NCBI RefSeq assembly: GCF_003008515.1
Contig: NZ_CP027668.1
Location: forward strand, 1,170,001 to 1,234,000
DNA: 64,000 nucleotides
Reading direction: 5' to 3'
Source: Phreatobacter cathodiphilus
GTDB lineage: Bacteria > Pseudomonadota > Alphaproteobacteria > Rhizobiales > Phreatobacteraceae
Of this stretch, positions 8,970 through 16,562 are shown one piece after another. Each line of letters starts with the position of its first letter. Position 1 is the first letter of the stretch. The notes beneath the pieces are model-generated. The model did not search any database. It worked only from the letters and a program-made list of their open reading frames with translations, and was not told where the DNA came from. A program made the position numbers and the translations under genes.

Positions 8970-10214
8970 TCAGCGCTGGGACACCTGGAGATTGGCCCGC
9001 GCCACCGCCGCGACCGCCTCGGACCGCGTGCGCACGACGATCAGCCGGCGGATCTCGCCGCGCAGGAAAGCCTGCAGGAAGCGGTTGTAGTCCTTGATCG
9101 AGATGCAGCCGTTGGAATCGCCGTTCGGCCCCAGCAGGTAGGTATGGGCGAGGAGGCCGGCGCGGCCGTGGATCGCCTGGGATCCGCCCACGGGATTGAG
9201 GCGGATGGCGCGCACGCCGTGGAACAGCGCCTCGCGCTCGGTGAGGTCATAGGTGTGGGGCGGGGTGGGCCCGCGCATGCGCACATGGGCGTAGCGCGGA
9301 TCGTTGCGCATCTCGCCGAGGCCGGACTGGGCCTCGAGACGCTCGCCGTTGGGCAGGTACACCATGCGCGAGCCGATGTCGTAGATGGCGAGGCCAATCG
9401 GGGGCTTGGGCGCCGCCATGCCGGGAAAGCTCAGGCCGAGGCTGCCGCCGAAGCCGCCGCCCGTCCCGGCGCTGCTGTCCACCGCGCCGCCGCTGGACGG
9501 GGCATAGGCGAGCTGCGGTCCGTCGGCCTCGCGGCGCTGGCCGAAGATGCGCTCGAAGAAGTTGCGCCCGTCGGGCTGGGTGGCAGGTGCCGCGGCCTGA
9601 GTCTCGCCGGCGGGGCGGCGCGACGCGACGCGCGGCGTCTCGGGGGTCGCCGGGGCGGAAGCTTGCGCGGGGCGGCGCAGCGGCAGCGGCGCGACCATGG
9701 TGGTGTCGGGCCCGTCGGTCTCCGCCTCGGCCTGGGTCCCGGGCCTCATGGGCGGCAGCGGCGCCGGCTGGACCAGGCTGCTGACCTCGGGAAGTCCGGC
9801 TTCGCGACCGGGCAGGCTGGCGAGGGCGAGGACGTTCGGACGGGCCGCAGGGGCGGGGGCGGCCTCCGGCAAGGCACGTGCGACGGCGACAGGCGCGGCC
9901 GGCTGCCAGTGGGCGCCGAGCGGCCGGCTCTCGGCGAGCGTCGCAGGCCGCTGTCCCAGCGAGAGCGCCGGGTCGAGCAGCGGGGCGAAGGAGCCGAGGG
10001 CTGCGAAGGCGGGCTTGGGGTCGGCGAGCGAGCCGGTTTCCACCGCGGTGATGGCGGCGAGCGCCACGGCGCCCTTGTCGCCGCGCAGCGAATAGGTCGC
10101 GAGGCCTGCGAGCCCGGCGGAGACGGCGAGGACGGTCAGCCAGGGAAAACGGGGCCCGTCCTGCCGGGCAGGGCGGGCAGGCTTGCCGGAACGGCCGCGG
10201 GTCAGGTCACGCAT
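8970..10214 (-). CDS. Periplasmic DUF2778 (Tlde1-type L,D-transpeptidase-like) protein
   Basis: A 414-residue protein: basic N-terminus, one transmembrane helix near residues 22-42 (FPWLTVLAVSAGLAGLATY), a long Pro/Ala-rich linker, and a C-terminal DUF2778 domain of about 140 residues. That domain has HGRAG (His349) and SNGCIS (Cys370), the His/Cys pair of L,D-transpeptidase-like enzymes; the Salmonella T6SS effector Tlde1 belongs to this family. Here the membrane anchor, linker and lack of a T6SS or immunity gene point to a housekeeping peptidoglycan role in the periplasm. I chose the ATG at 10214; a GTG at 10241 would add nine residues. A perfect 10-bp hairpin lies in the leader. Confidence 0.82.
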   Translation of the reverse strand: MRDLTRGRSGKPARPARQDGPRFPWLTVLAVSAGLAGLATYSLRGDKGAVALAAITAVETGSLADPKPAFAALGSFAPLLDPALSLGQRPATLAESRPLGAHWQPAAPVAVARALPEAAPAPAARPNVLALASLPGREAGLPEVSSLVQPAPLPPMRPGTQAEAETDGPDTTMVAPLPLRRPAQASAPATPETPRVASRRPAGETQAAAPATQPDGRNFFERIFGQRREADGPQLAYAPSSGGAVDSSAGTGGGFGGSLGLSFPGMAAPKPPIGLAIYDIGSRMVYLPNGERLEAQSGLGEMRNDPRYAHVRMRGPTPPHTYDLTEREALFHGVRAIRLNPVGGSQAIHGRAGLLAHTYLLGPNGDSNGCISIKDYNRFLQAFLRGEIRRLIVVRTRSEAVAAVARANLQVSQR

Positions 10215-10535
10215 ACGCAAGAGCCTTGGAACGCCTGGCACATGGTCCCCCGAAGATGTGCCAGGGCGACCGACTCGCGCAACCCCTCAAGGAGTTCGAC
10301 GCGGGTCCGACCGACCGGACGTTGGCGACGCATGAGCCAAAGAACTTGGGCGACCATAAGGCGCCGATGGGGTTAACGCCCGGTGAAGCCGGTCGCCATG
10401 TCCGGCCGGCAAAGGCCCGCACACGCTGGTTTCCCCATTCCGCTACCGATGCCGGCGCGGCGCCTTGCGATTTGAAATCGCCGTCGCCAGCGGGTAGAAG
10501 GCGCCCATGGACAGGGCCCGAAAGAGCCGGTCCGT
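10215..10535. other. Gene-free stretch between DUF2778 gene and tRNA-Thr
   Basis: This 321-bp gap contains the 10-bp inverted repeat at 10234-10265 and presumably the promoters of the DUF2778 gene (leftwards) and of the tRNA (rightwards). I see no convincing coding sequence in it; frames that cross it also run through the tRNA. Confidence 0.5.
10234..10265 (-). promoter_or_regulatory. Leader hairpin of the DUF2778 gene
   Basis: CCTGGCACAT (10234-10243) and ATGTGCCAGG (10256-10265) are perfect inverted repeats around a 12-nt loop, ending 20 bp before the start codon. In the transcript this would fold into a stable stem immediately before the ribosome binding region. It could control translation or mRNA stability, or be an operator. 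Confidence 0.45.
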
Positions 10536-10610
10536 GCCGGCGTAGCACAGCGGTAGTGCAGCGGTTTTGTAAACCGAAGGTCGGGAGTTCGATCCTCTCC
10601 GCCGGCACCA
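10536..10610 (+). tRNA. tRNA-Thr (anticodon TGT)
   Basis: Acceptor arms GCCGGCG (10536-10542) and CGCCGGC (10600-10606) pair perfectly. D-arm GCACAGCGGTAGTGC, anticodon loop TTTGTAA with TGT at its centre, and T-arm with GTTCGAT follow. The 3' end ACCA is encoded. The 75 nt including CCA form a complete cloverleaf with one G-A mismatch at the top of the anticodon stem. It ends 7 bp from the convergent IclR gene. Confidence 0.95.
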
Positions 10611-10617
10611 GTTCCTC

Positions 10618-11391
10618 TCAGCCGCCCGCGCCGAAATGGCGTTCGATCTTCCCCCGCAGCAGCGCGGCAAAGACTTTCTCCTTCTCCACCACCTCGAAGG
10701 CCTGGCCGCCGATGCCAACGGCCATGGGCTGCGACTGGTCGGCGGTGGGCAGCAGCGTGCAGACGATTCCCGCGCCGGGCACGATGCGGCTCGCCGAGAC
10801 GGCATGGCCAAGGGCGCGGATGGCACGGACCTCCGCCATCACCGCGTCGAGGTCGACCGGAGCCGTCTCCGGCTCGCGGGCGAGGTTCACCCGCGCGATG
10901 CGCCGGGCGATCTCGGCGTCGTCCATGGCCGAGAGCAGCATCAGCCCCATGCCGGAGCCGGCGATGGGGCGGCGCGTGCCGGCGGGGATGTGAAGGCGCA
11001 TGGCCCGCGTCGCCGGAATGACCGCGATGTAGACGACATGGATGTCGCTGGCGATGCCGAGCAGGATGGTCTCGCCGGTCTCCTCGCCGAGCTCGCGCAT
11101 CAGCCGCGTGACGCGCCCGTCGGTGACGCGCCCGTCGATCCAGCGCCCGAGCATGGAAACGCGCGCCGTCGGCTGCACGCGCCGGTCGGGCAGGGCGGTG
11201 AGGTAGCCGAGGTCGATGAGGCCGTTGACCAGCATGGACGTGGAGGACTGCGGGATGCCCATCTCGCGGGCGATCTCGGTGACGCTCGCCGGCCGCTCCA
11301 GCCGGTCGAAGAGTTCGAACAGCGCCAGCACCCGCGTCGCGGATTTCACCCCGCCCGTGTCGAACGATCTGCGCGGCCTCGGCATCAACAC
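10618..11391 (-). CDS. IclR-family transcriptional regulator
   Basis: A 257-residue regulator: winged helix-turn-helix at about 14-75 (ATRVLALFELFDRL, SVTEIAREMGIPQSST) and the IclR effector-binding domain at about 85-250 (PIAGSGMGLMLLSAM, and PGAGIVCTLLP). Such proteins bind small aromatic or aliphatic acids and control adjacent catabolic genes. It is transcribed divergently from the acyl-CoA dehydrogenase operon, and the shared intergenic region carries a near-perfect dyad and a -35-like box that recur upstream of the maoC gene. The inferred regulon is therefore the acyl-CoA cluster at 11.5-17.8 kb. Confidence 0.9.
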   Translation of the reverse strand: MLMPRPRRSFDTGGVKSATRVLALFELFDRLERPASVTEIAREMGIPQSSTSMLVNGLIDLGYLTALPDRRVQPTARVSMLGRWIDGRVTDGRVTRLMRELGEETGETILLGIASDIHVVYIAVIPATRAMRLHIPAGTRRPIAGSGMGLMLLSAMDDAEIARRIARVNLAREPETAPVDLDAVMAEVRAIRALGHAVSASRIVPGAGIVCTLLPTADQSQPMAVGIGGQAFEVVEKEKVFAALLRGKIERHFGAGG

Positions 11392-11406
11392 CTCCAGTCG
11401 AACTAC

Positions 11407-11442
11407 ATCGCATATGTGATAAATAAAATCAAATTGACGAAT
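11407..11442 (+). promoter_or_regulatory. Putative IclR operator and promoter of the acyl-CoA dehydrogenase operon
   Basis: ATCGCATATGTGAT (11407-11420) is a dyad centred on CATATG with 12 of 14 symmetric positions. ATTGACGAAT (11433-11442), containing the -35-like TTGACG, follows. ATATGTGAT and ATTGACGAAT occur with the same 21-bp start-to-start spacing at 15978-16008. No clear -10 element is visible. Confidence 0.55.
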
Positions 11443-11497
11443 ATGGGGGATGCTGCCAGTTTGCCCGCAACACCAAAAAATGAGGAAACGAGAGCGG

Positions 11498-12637
11498 ATG
11501 GAACTCTGGCCGGCCTGTATCGACGCCGACTATGTCGCGGGAGTCCGCGACTTCGCGCGCCGTGAGATCAGTCCCCAGGCCGACGACATCGACCGCCGCG
11601 ACGTCTATCCCCGCGACATCCTCAAAGCCATGGCGAAGGCGGGTTACAACGCCGTCGCCCTGCCGGTGGAAGACGGGGGCGCCGGGCTCGGCTACGGGCA
11701 CGCGGCGGCGGTCTTCGAGGAGGTGTCCTATGCCAGCGCCGCCGTCGGCATCTCGCTGATCACGATTTTTCAGGCGCAGACCATCATCCGCATCTTCGGC
11801 AACGACACGCTGAAGCGGGAATGGCTGCCGCAGTTCGGGCAGGGGTTGCTGTCCTCCTACGCCCTCACCGAGGCCAACCACGGCAGCGACATCCGCAGCC
11901 TCGACACCAAGGCGGTGCGCGACGGCGAGGGCTGGGTGCTGACGGGCGAGAAATCCTTCATCACCTCAGGCTCGGCCGCCGAGTTCTTCATCATCCTCGC
12001 CGAGACGCCGGTGGGGGTCTCCACCTTCGCCGTGCCGGCCGGGCTCGACGGGCTCTCCTCCTATATCGGCACCAATTCCGCGACCTTCGGCCTGCGCAAC
12101 GGTCCGCACGTCAACCTCGTGCTCGATCGGGTGCGGCTCCCCGGCCACGCGCTCATCGGCGTCGAGGGCAAGGGCGTGCGCCAGGCGGTGGGCACGCTCA
12201 ACTATTCCCGCACGCTCGCCGGCGCCATCAGCATCGGCATCGCCCGCGCCGCCTTCGACGCGGCGCTGGCCTTCGTCGGCAAGCGCAAGGCTTTCGACCA
12301 GCGCGTCATCGAGTTCCAGGGCATCCAGTGGTACTTCGCCGAGATGCTGGCGGAGATCGAGGCGGCGCGCCTGCTGGTCTATCGCGCCGCCGAGGCGCTC
12401 GATTCCGGCGTCGACCAGGACCGCTATGCCAGCGCCGCCAAGCTCAAGGCGGCGAAGGTCGCCACCGACGTCGCCGCCCTCGCGGTTCAGGTGTGCGGTG
12501 CCTACGGCGTCATGGAGAACGCCCCCTTCGGACGTTTCCTGCGCGACGCCAAGGCCTATGAGATCGCCGGCGGCTCGGCAGAAATCCTGAAGAACACCCT
12601 CGGCAAGTATCTGACCCGGGTGCTGGCGGCGTCATGA
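11498..12637 (+). CDS. Acyl-CoA dehydrogenase
   Basis: A 379-residue FAD-dependent acyl-CoA dehydrogenase that introduces a 2,3-double bond into an acyl-CoA. Visible family signatures are SYALTEANHGSDI and EKSFITSGSAAEF in the middle domain, and YGVMENAPFGRFLRDAKAYEIAGGSAEI in two parts of the C-terminal helical domain; the residue usually acting as base lies near the AGGSAEI segment. Start ATG 11498 is preceded by GAGGAAACGAGAG; in-frame starts at 11450 and 11480 are less well placed. It overlaps the next gene by 4 bp (ATGA), so translation is coupled. Substrate chain length is unknown. Confidence 0.9.
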   Translation: MELWPACIDADYVAGVRDFARREISPQADDIDRRDVYPRDILKAMAKAGYNAVALPVEDGGAGLGYGHAAAVFEEVSYASAAVGISLITIFQAQTIIRIFGNDTLKREWLPQFGQGLLSSYALTEANHGSDIRSLDTKAVRDGEGWVLTGEKSFITSGSAAEFFIILAETPVGVSTFAVPAGLDGLSSYIGTNSATFGLRNGPHVNLVLDRVRLPGHALIGVEGKGVRQAVGTLNYSRTLAGAISIGIARAAFDAALAFVGKRKAFDQRVIEFQGIQWYFAEMLAEIEAARLLVYRAAEALDSGVDQDRYASAAKLKAAKVATDVAALAVQVCGAYGVMENAPFGRFLRDAKAYEIAGGSAEILKNTLGKYLTRVLAAS

Positions 12638-14193
12638 TCACCGACCTTCTCGCCCGCCACGCGGAGGAGCATCCCGACCGCACCTTCGTGGTGACGGATG
12701 GGGCCGAATGGTCCTTCGGCGCGGTGGACGCCGCGGCCCGCCGCTTCGGCGCCATGCTGCAGGCGCGCGGCGTCGCCCCCGGCGACCACGTGGCGCTGAT
12801 CGCCGGCAATTCCGCCGGCTTCCTCGTCGCCTGGTTCGGCATCAATCTCGCCGGCGCCGTGGCGGTCACCGTCAATATCCAGCTCGTCGGCGATGGCCTC
12901 GCCTATGTCGTTGCCCAGTCCGAGGCGAAGCTCATCGTCGCCGATCGCGCCTTCCTCTCAGGCCAGGGCGCGGTGGGGCAGGGCGCCTTCCACGGCATTC
13001 CGCTCATTGAGCTCGCGGCCGACACGGACCTCATGGCCGGCAGTGACGGCGCCGAACTCCGGCCGGTCCGCCTGCCGCCGCTCGCCCCCGCCACCATGAT
13101 GTACACCTCCGGCACGACGGGCCTGCCCAAGGGCGTCGTCAACAGCCACGCCGCCTACGAGGCCGCGGGCGCCGAGATCGTGGCGGCGCTGGGCTTCAGC
13201 CCCCAAGACCGCTGCATGGTGGTCCTGCCCCTCTTCCACGCCAACCCGCAGATGTACGCGGTCATGTCGGCGCTCCAGGTCGGCTATGCGTTGGTGCTGC
13301 GCGAGAAGTTCTCGGCCACCAGCTTCTTCGCCGATGCCCGCCGTTTCCGCGCCACCTGCTTCACCTATGTCGGCACCATCCTGTCGATCCTCGTGGCGCG
13401 TCACGACGAGGATCGCGACCACGCCCTGCGCTTCTGCACCGGCGGCGGCGCGCCCGAAAAGGTCTGGCGCGAGGTCGAGCAGCGCTTCGGCGTGAAGGTG
13501 CGCGAGCTCTATGGGATGACCGAGATCGGCGGCTTCGTCTCCCTCAACACCGAAGGTGCCACCCGCATCGGCTCCTGCGGCCGGCTCCGCCCCGACATGG
13601 ACGTGCGCATCGTCGATGCCGAGGACGAGGAGCTGCCCGCCGACGCCCAGGGGGAGATCGTCGTGCGGCCGCGGAAACCCGGCGTCATCCTCTCCGGCTA
13701 CTGGCGCCAGCCCGACAAGATGGTCGAGGCCAGCCGCAATCTCTGGTTCCACACTGGCGACCGCGGCCATATCGACGCCGACGGCTATCTGCACTTCCAC
13801 GGCCGCATCAAGGAGCTGATCCGCCGCGGCGGCGAGATGGTCTCTCCCGTCGAGGTGGAGACGGTGCTGCGCAAGATGCCGGGCGTCGCCGACTGCGCCG
13901 TGGTCGGCATCGACGACGCGGTGCTCGGCCAGGAGATCAAGGTCCTCGTCGTGCCCGATGCGGCGCCGCTCGCCCCGGCCGACGTCCTCGCCTTTCTGGA
14001 CGGCCGCGTGCCGTCCTTCATGATCCCGCGCTATGTCGAATTCGCCGCCTCGGTCCCCAAGACCGAGACCGAGAAGGTACAGCGCCACAAGATCGCCTAT
14101 GTCGATGCCCGCGTGCACGACATGGCGTCCGCCGAGAGGCGGATCCAGCCGCGTCATGGGGGCGTGGTATCGGGTACCGCAGGCGAGGGATGA
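12634..14193 (+). CDS. AMP-dependent acyl-CoA synthetase/ligase (CaiC-like)
   Basis: A 519-residue ANL-superfamily ligase that activates a carboxylic acid to its CoA thioester with ATP. The P-loop-like motif TSGTTGLPKG is at 158-167; then ELYGMTEIGG, the hinge Asp region in HTGDRGHID, the GRIKELIRRGGE motif and the catalytic Lys region in PKTETEKVQRHK are present. Closest in style to crotonobetaine/carnitine-CoA ligase and medium-chain acid ligases. Being 4-bp overlapped with an acyl-CoA dehydrogenase and followed by a solute receptor, it likely performs the first step of catabolism of an imported acid. Confidence 0.9.
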   Translation: MITDLLARHAEEHPDRTFVVTDGAEWSFGAVDAAARRFGAMLQARGVAPGDHVALIAGNSAGFLVAWFGINLAGAVAVTVNIQLVGDGLAYVVAQSEAKLIVADRAFLSGQGAVGQGAFHGIPLIELAADTDLMAGSDGAELRPVRLPPLAPATMMYTSGTTGLPKGVVNSHAAYEAAGAEIVAALGFSPQDRCMVVLPLFHANPQMYAVMSALQVGYALVLREKFSATSFFADARRFRATCFTYVGTILSILVARHDEDRDHALRFCTGGGAPEKVWREVEQRFGVKVRELYGMTEIGGFVSLNTEGATRIGSCGRLRPDMDVRIVDAEDEELPADAQGEIVVRPRKPGVILSGYWRQPDKMVEASRNLWFHTGDRGHIDADGYLHFHGRIKELIRRGGEMVSPVEVETVLRKMPGVADCAVVGIDDAVLGQEIKVLVVPDAAPLAPADVLAFLDGRVPSFMIPRYVEFAASVPKTETEKVQRHKIAYVDARVHDMASAERRIQPRHGGVVSGTAGEG

Positions 14194-14240
14194 GCCGCCC
14201 CGGCGGCGTTCCGAACCGGCCATCCAAACGGAGGAACTTC

Positions 14241-15218
14241 ATGATCGATCGTCGCACATTCGCCTTCGGCACGGCGGCCCTCGGCCTGTCGCTGGCGGCA
14301 CCCGCGGTCGCCCGCGCCCAGGCCGGCTACCCGAACCGCCCGGTCCGCATGCTGGTCGGCTTCGCCGCCGGCGGCCCGACCGACATCGTCGCCCGCCAGC
14401 TCGCCCAGTACATGGCGGAATCCTTCGGCCAGTCCATCGTCATCGAGAACCGCGGCGGCGCCAACGGCAACATCGCGGCGCAGGAAATCGCCCAGTCGCA
14501 GCCCGACGGCTACAACCTCTTCTACAACACCTCGGCCATCGCCATCAGCCCGGCGCTCTATCCCCGCCTCGGCTACGACGCCAAGGCCTTCGTGCCGATC
14601 GGGCTGACGGCCACCGTGCCGATGGTGCTCGAGGTCCATCCGCAGATGCCGGTGAACAACGTCAAGGAGTTCACCGACTACGTGAAGGCCAATGCCGACA
14701 AGCTGTCCTACGCCTCCACCGGCAACGGCTCCATCACCCATCTCGGCAGCGCGCTGCTCCTCGGCCGCATGGGCGCCAAGGTCACCCACGTGCCCTATCG
14801 CGGCAGCGCCCCGGCTCTCGTCGACCTCGCCGGCGGCCGGGTCCACTTCATGACGGACACGATCAACTCCTCGCTGCCCTTCATCCAGGACGGCCGCCTG
14901 AAGCCGCTCGCCGTCACCAGCACCAAGCGCCTCGCGGCCCTGCCCAACATTCCGACCCTCACCGAGCTCGGCCTGCAGGATCTGGAGATCGGCGCCTGGC
15001 AGGGCATCGTGGCCCCGGCCGGCACCCCGGCGGAGGTGGTGCAGAAGGTCAACGGCGCCATGATGACGGCGCTGAAGAACCGGGAATTCCTGTCGCGCCT
15101 CGAGGCCCAGCAGACGACGCCGCTCGGCAGCACGCCGGAGGACTACGGCAAGTACATCCTCGCCGAGCTCGCCCGCTGGGACAAGGTGGTGAAGGAGAAC
15201 GGCATCACCATGAACTGA
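14241..15218 (+). CDS. Bug-family (TctC-like) extracytoplasmic solute receptor
   Basis: A 325-residue periplasmic binding protein of the tripartite tricarboxylate transporter receptor family. The signal (MIDRRTFAFGTAALGLSL, ending ARAQA) has a twin-arginine look. Family motifs include YPNRPVRMLVGFAAGGPTD and RGGANGNIAAQEIAQ. Start ATG 14241 has GGAGGAA just upstream. No tctA/tctB membrane genes are nearby, so it is an orphan receptor, as is common for Bug proteins; it may serve a distant transporter or act as a sensor. Co-location with the ligase suggests a carboxylic acid ligand. Confidence 0.9.
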   Translation: MIDRRTFAFGTAALGLSLAAPAVARAQAGYPNRPVRMLVGFAAGGPTDIVARQLAQYMAESFGQSIVIENRGGANGNIAAQEIAQSQPDGYNLFYNTSAIAISPALYPRLGYDAKAFVPIGLTATVPMVLEVHPQMPVNNVKEFTDYVKANADKLSYASTGNGSITHLGSALLLGRMGAKVTHVPYRGSAPALVDLAGGRVHFMTDTINSSLPFIQDGRLKPLAVTSTKRLAALPNIPTLTELGLQDLEIGAWQGIVAPAGTPAEVVQKVNGAMMTALKNREFLSRLEAQQTTPLGSTPEDYGKYILAELARWDKVVKENGITMN

Positions 15219-15242
15219 GGTGGGAGCCGGCCGGCGGGGCCC

Positions 15243-15959
15243 TCAGCTCCGTCGGTCGCGCACCGCGCGCAGCATGGACGGCCAGAGAGCCAGCGTCTCG
15301 GTGAAGGCCTCCTCGTCGAACCGCTTCAGGCGCCGGCGGGTCAGTTCCAGCGCCACGGGCGAAAGCTTCGACAGGTCGCCGGCGAGGCGCAGGGCTTCGG
15401 CCAGCACCTCGCCGGGTTCGGCCTCGCGGTTGAACAGGCCGAGCCGCCGGCATTCGGCCGCGTCCATCATGCGGCCGGTGAGGCAGAGGTCGGTCGCCAC
15501 CGTCAGGCCGAGGGCCGAGGAGATGATCCACGGCCCCGAACTCGACGCGATGCCCGCGCGGATCTCCGGCTGGCCCATCCGCACCCCGTCATGGCCGACG
15601 CGGAAGTCGCAGAGCAGCGCCACCTGGAAAGCGGAGCCGGCGGCGACCCCGTTCAGCGCCGCGATGCTCGGTTTGGAAAGGTTCCGGAAGGCGCCGAAGA
15701 AGCGGCCCCAGGCGGCGACCCAGGCCTCGATTGCGCCGTCGGCGGGGGGCGCTTCGTCGCGGTCCTGCCCGGCGCCGAAGGCGCGCGCGCCGGCCCCCGT
15801 GACGATAACCACCCGCACCTCGGGATCGGCATCGAGGGCTTCGAGCGCCTCCACGATCTCGGCCCGCATCGCCGCATGCCAGGCGTTGAGGGCGTCCGGC
15901 CGGTCGAAGGTCAGTATGGCGGCCGGGCCCTCGCGGGTGACGGTGATGGTGGACGGCAT
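15243..15959 (-). CDS. Enoyl-CoA hydratase/isomerase family protein
   Basis: A 238-residue crotonase-fold protein that presumably hydrates or isomerises an enoyl-CoA made in this cluster. Visible are the N-terminal ILTFDRPDALNAW, the oxyanion-hole segment AFGAGQDR and the NGVAAGSAFQVALLCDF segment. In canonical hydratases two Glu residues lie after this second glycine motif; here the region reads RMGQPEIRAG with one Glu, so the exact reaction is uncertain. ATG 15959 was chosen because it gives the family-typical N-terminus; upstream in-frame starts would run into the operator region. It is divergent from the maoC/caiB pair. Confidence 0.85.
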   Translation of the reverse strand: MPSTITVTREGPAAILTFDRPDALNAWHAAMRAEIVEALEALDADPEVRVVIVTGAGARAFGAGQDRDEAPPADGAIEAWVAAWGRFFGAFRNLSKPSIAALNGVAAGSAFQVALLCDFRVGHDGVRMGQPEIRAGIASSSGPWIISSALGLTVATDLCLTGRMMDAAECRRLGLFNREAEPGEVLAEALRLAGDLSKLSPVALELTRRRLKRFDEEAFTETLALWPSMLRAVRDRRS

Positions 15960-15971
15960 GGGGACCTCAAT

Positions 15972-16008
15972 GATCATATATGTGATCAAGTTAATCGTAT
16001 TGACGAAT
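15972..16008 (+). promoter_or_regulatory. Putative IclR operator and promoter of the maoC-caiB operon
   Basis: GATCATATATGTGATC (15972-15987) is a 14-of-16 symmetric dyad. ATTGACGAAT (15999-16008) follows at the same spacing as in the copy at 11407-11442. With -35 TTGACG at 16000 a weak -10 (TAGCAC) is possible at 16023. It lies between divergent enoyl-CoA hydratase and maoC genes and could control both. Confidence 0.55.
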
Positions 16009-16056
16009 TCTGGCCTGTGAACTAGCACCGAACAAAGCTTGGAGAAAGAACGGGAG

Positions 16057-16548
16057 ATGACCATGGCGGAGACGATGCAGACGGTGGGCCTCGGCCTGCG
16101 CTGGGAGGATACCCCGGTCGGAATGAAGTTCCGCACCATCGGGCGGACGATCACCGAGGCCGACATCACCCTCTTCGTCGGCGTCACCGGCATGGTCGAG
16201 GTGCTCTTCACCAACCTCGAATATCTCGAGGAGGAATCGCTCTTCGCCGGCAAGCGCCTCTGCCCGGGCGCGCTGGTCTATTCCTTCGCCGAGGGCCTGC
16301 TGATGCAGTCGGTCGTTCAGGGCGTCGGCCTGTCGTTCCTCGGCATGGACCTCAACGTCGCGGGCCCGACCTTCGCCGGCGACACGATCCACGTCGAATG
16401 CGAGGTGGTGGAGTCCCGCGCCACGCGGAAGCCCGGACGCGGCATCGTCAAGACGGTCAACCGCGTCGTCAACCAGCGCGGCGAGACGGTGATGACCTAC
16501 AGCCCGACGCGCCTGGTCAAGGGTCGCGACTACTCGCCCAAGAGCTGA
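16057..16548 (+). CDS. MaoC-family dehydratase
   Basis: A 163-residue hot-dog-fold hydratase. The MaoC/R-hydratase pattern is seen in RTITEADITLFVGVTGM (an Asp in the ITEADI turn), CPGALVYSFAEGLL and the GDTIHVECEV strand. It probably hydrates an enoyl-CoA, complementing the crotonase-type enzyme encoded divergently. Start ATG 16057 has GGAGAAAG nine bases upstream; an ATG at 16063 and a TTG at 16039 are alternatives. The next gene, the CoA transferase, begins 14 bp downstream, so they form an operon. Confidence 0.88.
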   Translation: MTMAETMQTVGLGLRWEDTPVGMKFRTIGRTITEADITLFVGVTGMVEVLFTNLEYLEEESLFAGKRLCPGALVYSFAEGLLMQSVVQGVGLSFLGMDLNVAGPTFAGDTIHVECEVVESRATRKPGRGIVKTVNRVVNQRGETVMTYSPTRLVKGRDYSPKS

Positions 16549-16562
16549 GCGGGGGCCGCGCC

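Noticed and set aside
8970-10214. T6SS effector (Tlde1) interpretation
   Set aside because: No secretion genes or immunity protein nearby, and the protein has its own membrane anchor.
10373-11413. Frames through tRNA-Thr and the IclR gene
   Set aside because: They cross a complete tRNA and lie out of frame with the regulator.
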